In this document: in pieces, positions 46,069 through 53,800 of the stretch
How positions within the stretch are numbered: the stretch's first letter is position 1
How the letters are laid out: every line of letters starts with the position of its first letter
NCBI GenBank assembly: GCA_016699405.1
Contig: CP064972.1
Location: 2,635,501 to 2,699,500 of the forward strand
DNA: 64,000 nucleotides
Origin: Holophagales bacterium
GTDB lineage: Bacteria > Acidobacteriota > Thermoanaerobaculia > Multivoradales > JAGPDF01
Reading direction: 5' to 3'
The notes under the pieces: model-generated
Seen by the model: the letters and a program-made list of their open reading frames with translations, nothing else
What the model was told of the DNA's origin: nothing
The model's database searches: none
Position numbers and translations under genes: made by a program

Positions 46069-46087
46069 GAAAATCGGGTGGCGCCTC
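46069..46087. repeat. Inverted copy of the GAGGTGCCACCCGATTTC motif
   Basis: The + strand reads GAAAATCGGGTGGCGCCTC, whose complement differs in two positions from the motif at 44624 and 44763. With those copies it brackets the Y1 transposase gene in inverted orientation, about 1.3-1.4 kb apart. Directly after it the sequence CCTCAC-TTGGCA-CCTCAC is a short direct repeat. Confidence 0.6.
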
Positions 46088-46209
46088 ACTTGGCACCTCA
46101 CTGGGATCATGCGGCCGAGCGTCCGCCGCTGACCTCGAGCTCCGTGAGGTGACCATGCATTCAAAACGCGAAATGATCGCACCCCATCTACCACGAGCCG
46201 GCAACTGAC

Positions 46210-46614
46210 ATGGCGACCTCGCAGCAGAAGAAGCGGCATCGCAGCCGCCTGGACCCGGAGGCTGTCGTGAAGGAGTTGCTGGACGCCCTCGTCTCGACGC
46301 GACCGGGCTGCAGGTGCGAAGTCGAGATGGCTGGCGACTGGAACTGCCTGGGAATCGCCGTCCATCTGCCTGCCGAGTCCGACCCGAACCAGGTGCTGGA
46401 CCTGGCCAACGACCTGGTGACGGTGCTCGGGCGAGCCCGAGCGGAGGAGGTTCTGCGCTCGGACTGGTCCGCCGGGATCTATCAGAACGGGGAGCTCCTC
46501 CGCGCGCTCGACCCTCGTTCGACCGTGGCGCGGCGGTGCTCGACCTGCGGGCAGACGCAGGAGGTCGGGCGCGGTGACACCTGCGTCCGGTGCGGCAACT
46601 CCACCTGGTCCTGA
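46210..46614 (+). CDS. Hypothetical protein with C-terminal zinc ribbon
   Basis: The 134-residue protein has a basic N-terminus, an alpha/beta middle (VKELLDALVSTRPG, LGIAVHLPAESDPNQVLDLANDLV) and a C-terminal zinc-ribbon with CSTCG and CVRCG. No family is recognised. It is flanked by unusually long non-coding DNA for this genome, as are its neighbours in the accessory region. No clear ribosome-binding site is seen before the ATG, but the reading frame is GC3-biased. Confidence 0.55.
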   Translation: MATSQQKKRHRSRLDPEAVVKELLDALVSTRPGCRCEVEMAGDWNCLGIAVHLPAESDPNQVLDLANDLVTVLGRARAEEVLRSDWSAGIYQNGELLRALDPRSTVARRCSTCGQTQEVGRGDTCVRCGNSTWS

Positions 46615-46721
46615 CCGGCACCGATTCCAGCCGGTGGCGCAACACGCACATCCTCGTGCGCGCGGGCCTCGGACGCTGGACGCCGGTCCCGTTCGAAGAC
46701 TAGGGTAGGGGAGGTTTCCCG

Positions 46722-47297
46722 ATGAACGCACTGCACGAGTCCGTCCTGGATGCCTGGCGCGTCTGCAGCCGCGCCACGGCGTTCCTCGTCGAGCGGCTCC
46801 CGAGCGATCTCTGGCCTCTCGGGATCCCCGGCGCTCCCCGCCGCACTGTGCGGAGCCTCGCCGTTCACCTTCACGATTGCCGCTGCCTCTGGATGAAGAG
46901 CCTGGCGAAGGAGTCCGGCGTCGCCATCCCTCGCCGTGTCGGCCGCGCCGCCGTCTCGCCGGACGAGGTCCTCGCCGCGCTGGCCCTGAGCAGCGACGCG
47001 GTGGGCCGTCTCCTGCAGGTCGGCCTCGAGAACGGCGGCGAATTCCCCGGCGTCTCGACCCGGTTCGTCTACGGCGCGATGCCGCGCGACGCCGTCCTCT
47101 TCTGTGGCTACGCCCTCTCCCACGAGGCGCACCATCGCGGGCAGCTCGTCGTCGCGGCCCGTGCGCTCGGTCACCGCCTCCCGTCGCCGACCGTCGGCGG
47201 GCTCTGGCAGTGGTCGTCGCGGCTTCGCGAAGCCGCCGCGAAACCAACCGTGCCGTCCGACCCTGGCGGGCAGCCGGCTCGCCGCACGCGCCGTTGA
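46722..47297 (+). CDS. DinB-family (YfiT-like) four-helix protein
   Basis: The 191-residue protein has the DinB/YfiT pattern: VRSLAVHLHDCRCLW with the first metal histidine, and HEAHHRGQLVVAARALGHRLP with the pair near residues 136-140. These are nickel/zinc-binding four-helix bundles, some acting as thiol-dependent transferases. The substrate is unknown. GGGGAGG lies about 7 nt before the ATG. It is one of the solitary genes of the accessory region. Confidence 0.8.
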   Translation: MNALHESVLDAWRVCSRATAFLVERLPSDLWPLGIPGAPRRTVRSLAVHLHDCRCLWMKSLAKESGVAIPRRVGRAAVSPDEVLAALALSSDAVGRLLQVGLENGGEFPGVSTRFVYGAMPRDAVLFCGYALSHEAHHRGQLVVAARALGHRLPSPTVGGLWQWSSRLREAAAKPTVPSDPGGQPARRTRR

Positions 47298-47381
47298 GGC
47301 CAGAGGTGGAAGTCGCGGACGGTTGACCGAATCCCAGGAGAGTGAAGTGAACGGTTCCCGGTGCTGAAAGAAGGTGGAACG

Positions 47382-47711
47382 ATGCAATCGTTGCGCTGGA
47401 CACTCGGCGTCATCGCCGTCGTGGTGGGCGGTGGATGGCTCGCGGTCGCGGCCCTGGGCCGCGGATTCCGGAGCTCCTTCGGGGCCTCGGCCGTCGGGCC
47501 GTTCACGCAGCTCGGGCCGGCCCTGGTGATGGGGTTGGCCTTGGCATCGGTCGTCGCACCGCACAATCGGGTGCTCCTTCACACGACCGCTGTCGTCCTC
47601 GCGGCAGCGTGTGTCGGCCTGATCTTCGTGCTTCGGGAGTCCACGTTCGTCGGGGTGGCCGGGCTGCTGTACTGTGCCGCCTGGTTCCTCTTCTATGCCA
47701 AGGCCCTCTAA
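47382..47711 (+). CDS. Small integral membrane protein
   Basis: The 109-residue protein has about three to four membrane segments (LGVIAVVVGGGWLAVAALG, LGPALVMGLALASVVA, LLHTTAVVLAAACVGLIFVL, VGVAGLLYCAAWFLFYA). No family is recognised. AAGGTGG lies about 6 nt before the ATG. The TAA stop immediately precedes a strong hairpin ending in GTTAAGC, an attC-like arrangement. Confidence 0.6.
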   Translation: MQSLRWTLGVIAVVVGGGWLAVAALGRGFRSSFGASAVGPFTQLGPALVMGLALASVVAPHNRVLLHTTAVVLAAACVGLIFVLRESTFVGVAGLLYCAAWFLFYAKAL

Positions 47712-47777
47712 TCGAGCGAGAACCGTCGCCGGAGCAAGCCGTCCTGCCTGCTCGCGCCGGTTCGCTCGACGTTAAGC
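47712..47777. repeat. attC-like hairpin at the end of the small membrane gene
   Basis: TCGAGCGAGAACCG (47712-47725) pairs with CGGTTCGCTCGA (47758-47769), leaving a 2-nt GA bulge. Inside it GAGCAAGC pairs with GCCTGCTC apart from one base. GTTAAGC (47771-47777) fits GTTRRRY. The left CTCTAAT, which includes the gene's TAA stop, is a poor match to RYYYAAC, so this may be only a strong RNA hairpin. Confidence 0.35.
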
Positions 47778-47797
47778 TCTCGCCCAAGAGCAATCTC

Positions 47798-48355
47798 ATG
47801 CCGGAGCCTCCGTCTTCCGTCTGTCCCGTCGCTCTCGCCGGTCACCTCGACAGCCGGATCCGGCGTTGGTTGCAGAACCCCCGCCGCCTGCTCGCGCCCT
47901 ACGTGCGAGAGGGAATGACCGTGCTCGACTTCGGCTGCGGCCCCGGCTTCTTCACGCTGGAGTTCGCCCGCCTGGTCGGTCCGTCGGGTCGCGTCCTCGC
48001 GGTCGACCTGCAGCCAGAAATGCTCGAGCTGCTTCGCCTCAAGGCGCACGGCACCGAGCTCGCCGCGCGCATCACTCTCCATCCCTGCCAGCCGAATCGC
48101 CTCGGCGTCGCGGAGCCGCTCGACTTCGTGCTCGCGTTCTACGTCCTCCACGAGCTTCCCGATCCGAGAGCCTTCCTCGCCGAGCTCCGGCCGCTCTTCA
48201 CTCCTGGCGGCCAACTCCTGATTGTCGAACCGCCGCTGCACGTCTCCAAGGCCGCGTTTGCCGTGACCCTTCGAGTCGCCACCGAAGCGGGTTTCCGCGT
48301 CGTCGCCCGCCCTCGCATCCTCTTCAACCATGTCGCTCTCCTCGCCCCCGGCTGA
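47798..48355 (+). CDS. Class I SAM-dependent methyltransferase
   Basis: The 185-residue protein has motif I VLDFGCGPGFFTLEFARLVG, VLAVDLQPEMLELLRLKA as motif II, LDFVLAFYVLHELPDPRAFLAEL as motif IV and FTPGGQLLIVEPP as motif VI. It resembles Methyltransf_11/UbiE-like enzymes; the substrate is unknown. A short N-terminal helix (SRIRRWLQNPRRLL) may bind the substrate. It starts about 20 nt after the attC-like GTTAAGC. Confidence 0.82.
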   Translation: MPEPPSSVCPVALAGHLDSRIRRWLQNPRRLLAPYVREGMTVLDFGCGPGFFTLEFARLVGPSGRVLAVDLQPEMLELLRLKAHGTELAARITLHPCQPNRLGVAEPLDFVLAFYVLHELPDPRAFLAELRPLFTPGGQLLIVEPPLHVSKAAFAVTLRVATEAGFRVVARPRILFNHVALLAPG

Positions 48356-48597
48356 CCGCTCGCGGTCGGCCATTCCACGCCGGCCAGGCTTGCGGTCGAG
48401 AATCCTGTTCCTCCGGCCGTTGTCGCCAGGATTGCCAACCTCCGTGCGCCCGTCTACACTGCGCCGAAATCCAGAAACTAAGGCACCTTCGGGACGCCAT
48501 GACCCAACACTCCAAATCGGTCCATGCGACGTTGGTTCTCCGAACGCAAGCGTCGCGGCAGTCGACGCAATGTAGCTAGGCGAACCAGCAAGAGAAG

Positions 48598-49053
48598 ATG
48601 GTCCTTCACCGCCGAATCCCGGCTGCGCTGTTGCTCCTGCTTGGCCCCGGGCTGGGTGTCGCCGCAAGGGACGACATCGCGGCAAAGGTTCACTCAGGAA
48701 TTGAGCGCGCCCTTGCGGCCGAGACACAAGAAGCGCAGCAGTTGGCCTTCGATTCGATAGTGAGCCTGGGCTGTCCAGCAGTGCCAGCGATCGTCGACCG
48801 CCTAGACGACCGGCGGAAGCTTCCTCTGGCCTATCTCAAGTTGGAAAACGATTCTCCGGAGGCTTTCGAGGCGTATCGCCAATATGGCCCGGAGGTCATG
48901 ACGGATGCCCTCGCCGCCATTCTCAACCACATCACGCTGTGGGACTGCGGGTTCATCTTCAACGGTGCGTCTGAGTTGGAGCGGGCCAGGACTGTTCAGT
49001 GCTGGCAGAAGTTTGCTCGCGACACCCGAGCCACGCACTGCGGACGCAAGTGA
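48598..49053 (+). CDS. Secreted small helical protein, unknown
   Basis: The 151-residue protein has a signal peptide (RRIPAALLLLLGPGLGVAA, cleavage near residue 23). The mature part is helical, with AFDSIVSLGCPAVPAIVDRL as a HEAT-like unit and GPEVMTDALAAILNHIT, then FIFNGASELERARTVQCWQKF. Function unknown. Relatively AT-richer codons (GTT, TTG, GAA) contrast with neighbours outside the region. A hairpin follows its stop. Confidence 0.6.
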   Translation: MVLHRRIPAALLLLLGPGLGVAARDDIAAKVHSGIERALAAETQEAQQLAFDSIVSLGCPAVPAIVDRLDDRRKLPLAYLKLENDSPEAFEAYRQYGPEVMTDALAAILNHITLWDCGFIFNGASELERARTVQCWQKFARDTRATHCGRK

Positions 49054-49059
49054 ATCGTC

Positions 49060-49128
49060 GCCTGGCAACTCGCTCGAGTGGACGGCGGCGCTGCGCGCAC
49101 CCGCTGCTGAGCTCGTGTTTCGCCAGGC
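49060..49128. repeat. Long inverted repeat after the secreted small protein gene
   Basis: GCCTGGC-AAC (49060-49069) is complementary to GTT-TC-GCCAGGC (49117-49128) with a 2-nt bulge. CGAG (inner left) and CTCG (inner right) continue the pairing. The AAC/GTT cores at matching places resemble attC sites, but GTTTCGC does not fit GTTRRRY. A terminator is the alternative, although no T-run follows. Confidence 0.35.
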
Positions 49129-49164
49129 TTCACAGGCCACCCCTCTTCCCACCCTGGAGGTCCG

Positions 49165-49575
49165 ATGAAGATCACCGTCTCGACACTTGTCGCCGCTCCC
49201 CTTGCCGAAGTCTGGCGCGCGTACACGACACCTGACGACATCAAGAGCTGGAACGCGGCCTCTCCCGATTGGCATACGACCGCCGCGACGGTGGACCTTC
49301 GGGTCGGCGGCAAGTTCTCGTCACGAATGGAGGCGAAGGACGGCTCCTTCGGCTTCGACTTCGCCGGCGAGTACACGAAGATCGTTCCGGGTCGCCTCCT
49401 CGAGTACTCGTTCGGGGATCGGAGCGCGGTCGTGGAGCTCGCGGAAGGCCCGGCCGGCGTTTCCGTCACCGTCACCTTCGACGGCGAGCCCACGCATTCG
49501 GAGGAGCAGCAGCGCGCCGGATGGCAGGCAATTCTGGACAACTTCGCGCGGCACGTGCAGGCGCGGACGACCTAG
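49165..49575 (+). CDS. SRPBCC (AHSA1-like) domain protein
   Basis: The 136-residue protein is one START/Bet v1-like domain: ITVSTLVAAPLAEVWRAYTTPDDIKSW at the start, LRVGGKFSSRMEAKDGSFGFDFAGEY in the middle, and the long C-terminal helix GWQAILDNFARHVQA. AHSA1-type proteins bind hydrophobic ligands or chaperones; a specific role is unknown. TGGAGGT lies about 5 nt before the ATG. Confidence 0.87.
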   Translation: MKITVSTLVAAPLAEVWRAYTTPDDIKSWNAASPDWHTTAATVDLRVGGKFSSRMEAKDGSFGFDFAGEYTKIVPGRLLEYSFGDRSAVVELAEGPAGVSVTVTFDGEPTHSEEQQRAGWQAILDNFARHVQARTT

Positions 49576-49770
49576 AGGGGGGCGAGGAGCGATCGTCGGC
49601 GAGCCGCCATCCTCGAACGAGCAAGACAACAACGTTCCATCGCGAGCTGTTCGCGAAGCTCGAACACCCGGCGGCAGCTCGGGCCGAGCTCGACCGCACG
49701 CGGTGCACACGCGCAAGGCGCGCGAGCGGCTAAGATGGCCGCTCCTACCCCGAGAGTCGAGGAGAGACCG

Positions 49771-50127
49771 ATGACCTACGTCGACGGATTCGTGATCCCG
49801 GTACCGAAGAAGAACCTCGCGGCGTATCGCAAGGTCGCGCGCGCGGCGGGCAAGGTGTGGATGGAGTGCGGCGCGCTTTCCTACACCGAGGCCGTCGGCG
49901 ACGACCTGAAGCCGAAGTACGGTGCGCGCTTTCCACCGATGACGAAGATGAAGACCGGCGAGACCGTGATCTTCTCCTTCATCGTCTACAAGTCGCGCAA
50001 GCACCGCGACAGCGTGAACGCGAAGGTCATGAAGGACCCGCGCATGGCGAAGCTGATGAAGCTGCCGATGCTCTTCGACGTCAAGCGCATGGCCTTCGGC
50101 GGGTTCAAGACGATCGTCGAGATGTAG
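49771..50127 (+). CDS. DUF1428-family protein
   Basis: The 118-residue protein matches DUF1428 (YbaA-like dimeric alpha-beta barrel): MTYVDGFVIPVPKKNLAAYR at the start, SYTEAVGDDLKPKYG, VIFSFIVYKSRKHRDSVN, and the end MPMLFDVKRMAFGGFK with MAYGGF-type signature. Function unknown. ATG 49771 is chosen over the in-frame ATG at 49735 because GGAGAG lies 5-6 nt upstream and the family begins there. Confidence 0.88.
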   Translation: MTYVDGFVIPVPKKNLAAYRKVARAAGKVWMECGALSYTEAVGDDLKPKYGARFPPMTKMKTGETVIFSFIVYKSRKHRDSVNAKVMKDPRMAKLMKLPMLFDVKRMAFGGFKTIVEM

Positions 50128-51152
50128 CGCCATCGCCGGGGCGCGGGCCGGCGCCGCGCCGGGCTCCACGCCGCATGCGTGATCCTCGCGGACGGAGCCT
50201 CGCCGCCACCTTTCTTGGTCCTGTGTCCGGCGGGTGCTTCGCGCGAAACCGCAGGGTCCGCGGCCTTCGCCACGCCGCGATCGCCCTCGTCGTGGCGAAG
50301 GCGGTCCTGGAAATCGTGTGCCCGCCGACCGCCAAGGAAGACGCGCTGCGCGGCGGAACCCACCGCGACCGCTTCCTCCGGCGCTGGGTTCACGCGCGGC
50401 TCGGCGTCCGAGGCCTCGTCTTGGCGCTGGCCTTTTCGACCTTGGTGGTGGGTGGCCCGTGGGCATCTCTCCGCTCAGGCGTTGCCCTGCTCTTCCAGCG
50501 CTGCGAGAGAGGGATCCAGCGATGCACGCAACGGAAGGAGGCCTCGTTGCAGCGATCGGTGGGTGAGCTAGAGGACAACTCCGAGGACGAAAGCTGCGAT
50601 GGGCAATACGAAGTCCAGCGGAGCCGCTGGCGACTTGGAGGTGGCGGCGACGAACGGGTTTCGTCCCCACCAGGGTGGGCGCCAGGGACCACCAAGGCAG
50701 GGAGCATGCCAGGCGGCTCTGGAGCATGAAGTCTGGCGTGCCACGGAAGGCCTCGAGGGTGTCTGCCTGGCTGGCCCCACGCGAGTGGACTTCCGCGAGC
50801 CCTCCGGCCCCGGCGCGAAGCGGAAGTCTGCGTTCGCGGCCACGACGCATTTCGCGGCGATGTAGCCCGACCACCAGAAGGAGCAGCGAGAGGCGTGCTC
50901 ACTGGTGGCGTCGGCTGCATGGGGTCCGTCGCTACGAAGAACCGCTCTGCCAGAAGTCCGGCGGTCGCGGTACTCTGACATGCGCACCCCGACTTTCCCG
51001 AGGGCATGCGGCCATGACTCCCCCGACCGTGTCACTCGATGTGCCGAGCGAATCGACGGAGGAGGCAGGCGCTTCCTTGCGGCGGGAGCCAGGCCCGCTT
51101 CGCGGCCATGGCAGCGCGGGATGCGGATGTCGCTAGACGACAAGGAGAGATC
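50128..51152. other. About 1 kb without a supportable gene
   Basis: Several open frames of 60-290 codons cross this stretch on both strands, but none shows a recognisable family, ribosome-binding site or clean codon bias. On the minus strand a frame ending at 50568 finishes in a hydrophobic DFVLPIAAFVLGVVL-like stretch and could be the remnant of a small gene reading from about 50985. The stretch may be decayed cassette or gene debris. Confidence 0.5.
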
Positions 51153-51635
51153 GTGACGGTCAAGCGGCTGGACAACGTCGGCATCGTCGTCGAAGACCTC
51201 GACGCCGCCATCGCGTTCTTTGCCGAGCTCGGCCTCGAGCTCGAGGGTCGCGCGCCGGTCGAAGGAGCGTGGGCCGATGGCGTCACCGGGTTGCGCGACC
51301 TGCGGGTCGAGATCGCCATGATGCGGACGCCAGACGGTCACAGCCGCCTCGAGCTGTCGCGCTTCCTCGCGCCGCCCGCGGTCGCCGATCACCGGACGGC
51401 GCCGGTGAACTCGCTCGGTTACCTGCGCGTCATGTTCGCGGTGGACGACATCGACGACACGCTCGCCCGACTCTCCCGCCGCGGCGCGACGCTCGTCGGC
51501 GAGCTGGTTCAGTACGAGAGCTCGTATCGGCTCTGCTACATCCGGGGCCCCGAAGGCATCCTCCTCGGGCTCGCCCAGCAACTCGGGCAGCAGGCTTCTC
51601 GAGAGGATCCGCTCGCGCCCGAGCCTCGAGAGTGA
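51153..51635 (+). CDS. VOC-family (glyoxalase/bleomycin-resistance fold) protein
   Basis: The 160-residue protein begins at GTG 51153, five bases after AAGGAGAG. It has the paired beta-alpha-beta-beta-beta units: LDNVGIVVEDLDAAIAFFAELGLELEG, and LGYLRVMFAVDDIDDTLARLSRRGA with a final YIRGPEGILLGLAQQL. The metal Glu of the C-terminal unit is in GPEGI. Substrate unknown. It is the last of the small solitary genes of the accessory region. Confidence 0.87.
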   Translation: MTVKRLDNVGIVVEDLDAAIAFFAELGLELEGRAPVEGAWADGVTGLRDLRVEIAMMRTPDGHSRLELSRFLAPPAVADHRTAPVNSLGYLRVMFAVDDIDDTLARLSRRGATLVGELVQYESSYRLCYIRGPEGILLGLAQQLGQQASREDPLAPEPRE

Positions 51636-51946
51636 CCGATCGGCCCCTCGCCCATCGTCGTCCCGGGCTTCGTCGCGACACGAGGGACGCCGAACCGGGC
51701 GGCTGGCGAGGATGTGCCCCCGCGCTGACAGGCCGAGAGCGGGACCCGGAATAGCCAAGAGGCCAGCGGATGGGGTTGGCCGCGGTGACGGGATGTCCAC
51801 GCCACCACGGGACCGGGTTCCGAAGAATGGAACAGAATGCCTCCTGCGCTGTCGCGCGCCTCGAGACCATGAAACCAACCGACCCCCATCGGGCGAAGTC
51901 GAGATCCTCGGCCCACGACGGGAAAGAGGTTGAGCAGGCATCGAGC
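51636..51946. other. 311-bp gap upstream of the gamma-glutamyltransferase gene
   Basis: No gene, repeat or convincing promoter is visible. The ggt frame stays open through part of it from ATG 51770, but the upstream residues show no signal-sequence character. Confidence 0.5.
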
Positions 51947-53677
51947 ATGAAGCGGCGACTCGGCTGGATCTCGCTCGTTCTGTTCGTCGTCGTGGTGGCC
52001 GCCGTCGTCGGCGGCCTCAGCTTTCGGGCCGCACTGGGGCCAGCCGCCGAACGGTCGGTACCCCACGCGGTCTACGCTCCGCACGGCGCGGTCGCGACGA
52101 GTCAGCCGCTGGCGAGCCAGGCGGGGCTGGCGGTGCTCCAGCGGGGCGGGAATGCGGTCGACGCGGCGGTCACCGCTGCCGCGGTGCTGAGCGTCGTCGA
52201 GCCGTACATGACCGGCATCGGCGGCGACATGTTCGCGATCGTCTGGTCGGCTCGGGAGGAACGCCTCGTCGGCATCAACGGGAGCGGGCGTTCCGGGTCA
52301 TCGATGACCCGAGAGGCGCTCGCGAGCGTCGGCCGGATCCCGGGGGACGGGCCGAAGACGATCACCGTCCCCGGAGCGCTGTCGGGTTGGGCGGCGCTGC
52401 TGGAGCGCTACGGGACGATCTCTCTTGCCGAAGCTCTCGCGCCGGCGATCGCGCTCGCCGAAGAGGGCTTCCCGGTGTCCGACGTCACGGCGGCGGAATG
52501 GTCGATCTACGCGAGCTTGCTGAAGGAGGACGTGGGGGCGAGCGCTGCGTTCCTCGTGGAGGGCAAGCGCGCGCCCGGGGTGGGGGAGTGGTTCTCCAAC
52601 CGGGACTATGCCGCCACGTTGCGAGCGATCGCGCGGTCCGGGGCGGGCGTGCTGTACGGCGGCGATCTCGGCCGGCGGATCGCGACGCAGGTCCAGCGGC
52701 TCGGTGGATTTCTGACGCCGGAGGACCTCGAAAGCCATCGGGCGGAGTGGATGGAACCGCTGTCCGTGCCCTTCCACGGCTATCGACTGTGGGAGCTCCC
52801 ACCCAATGGCCAGGGGATCGCGGCGCTGGAGATGCTCCGCATCCTCGAGCCGTTCGCTCTCGCGACGATGGGACACAACTCGGCCGCCTACCTTCACCAC
52901 CTCATCGAGGCCAAGAAGCTGGCCTACGCCGACCTGGAGCGCTTCGTCGGCGACCCGGGCTTCATGACGGTCCAGCCCGACCAGCTGCTCGCCGACGACC
53001 TGGTCTCCCGCCGCCGATCTCGCATCGATCCTCGCCGTGCGCTGGTGCGGGCCGATCCGGAGCCCTCCTTGACGACGAGCGAGACGACCTACCTCGCCGT
53101 GGCCGACGACGAGGGCAACATGGTCTCGCTCATCAACAGTCTCGGCGGGGGCTTCGGCTCGGGAGTCGTCGTGCCCGGCACGGGCTTCGCGCTCCAGAAC
53201 CGAGGCGTCGGGTTCTCGTACGAGGCGGGCCGCGTGAACAGCGTGGGTCCCGGGAAGCGACCGTTTCACACCATCATTCCCGGCTTCGTGACCCGAACGA
53301 CCCCGGACGGAAGACAGGAGCCCTTCCTGAGCTTCGGCATCGTCGGTGGGCCGCAGCAGCCGCAGGCGCACGTCCAGGTCCTCCTCAATCTGTTGCTCTT
53401 CGACATGGACGTCCAGCAGGCTCTCGATGCTCCGCGTTTCCGTCATTGGAGTGGCAACCGCGTGAGCTTCGAAGGGGCGATCTCGCCGGCGGTGATCGAG
53501 GAGCTTCGCGCCATGGGGCATGCCCCGCAGAATCCGCTTCTGGAAACGGCACAGACCGTCCTCCTCGGCTCGAACGGGGGTCTCGTTTTCGGCGGCGGCC
53601 AGGCGATCCTGAAGCGACCCCGAGGCTGGGTGGCAGGTTCCGATTCGCGCCGGGACGGATTGGCGGCGGCGTACTAG
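51947..53677 (+). CDS. ggt: Gamma-glutamyltransferase (Ntn hydrolase)
   Basis: The 576-residue enzyme cleaves the gamma-glutamyl bond of glutathione and related compounds. It has an N-terminal signal anchor (LGWISLVLFVVVVAAVVGGL, about residues 5-24), then the large-subunit region (AVATSQPLASQAGLAVLQRGGNAVDAAV-type motif, PYMTGIGGD) and the autoprocessing Thr380 in SETTYLAVAD, which becomes the small-subunit N-terminus. It should be periplasmic. SLGGGFGSGVVVPGTGFALQNRG forms the lower active-site wall. ATG 51947 is chosen because the signal sequence starts there. Confidence 0.92.
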   Translation: MKRRLGWISLVLFVVVVAAVVGGLSFRAALGPAAERSVPHAVYAPHGAVATSQPLASQAGLAVLQRGGNAVDAAVTAAAVLSVVEPYMTGIGGDMFAIVWSAREERLVGINGSGRSGSSMTREALASVGRIPGDGPKTITVPGALSGWAALLERYGTISLAEALAPAIALAEEGFPVSDVTAAEWSIYASLLKEDVGASAAFLVEGKRAPGVGEWFSNRDYAATLRAIARSGAGVLYGGDLGRRIATQVQRLGGFLTPEDLESHRAEWMEPLSVPFHGYRLWELPPNGQGIAALEMLRILEPFALATMGHNSAAYLHHLIEAKKLAYADLERFVGDPGFMTVQPDQLLADDLVSRRRSRIDPRRALVRADPEPSLTTSETTYLAVADDEGNMVSLINSLGGGFGSGVVVPGTGFALQNRGVGFSYEAGRVNSVGPGKRPFHTIIPGFVTRTTPDGRQEPFLSFGIVGGPQQPQAHVQVLLNLLLFDMDVQQALDAPRFRHWSGNRVSFEGAISPAVIEELRAMGHAPQNPLLETAQTVLLGSNGGLVFGGGQAILKRPRGWVAGSDSRRDGLAAAY

Positions 53678-53800
53678 CGAACCTCCCTTCTGGCCAGCCC
53701 TCCGGCCAGCCTGCTATCGTTCGGCGGCATCGAACGCGGGTCGCTCGCAGGCAGGCGGCGGGGCGGGCCGACATCCAGGTTTCTCTCCAGTGAGATCGTC

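Noticed and set aside
47298..47381. attC-like site after the DinB-like gene
   Set aside because: GTTGAGG and GTTGACC occur but do not fit GTTRRRY, and no inverted partner is present.
50175..50729. Plus-strand open frame of about 185 codons in the gene-poor stretch
   Set aside because: No ribosome-binding site, no recognised motif and ordinary Arg/Gly-rich shadow composition in its second half.
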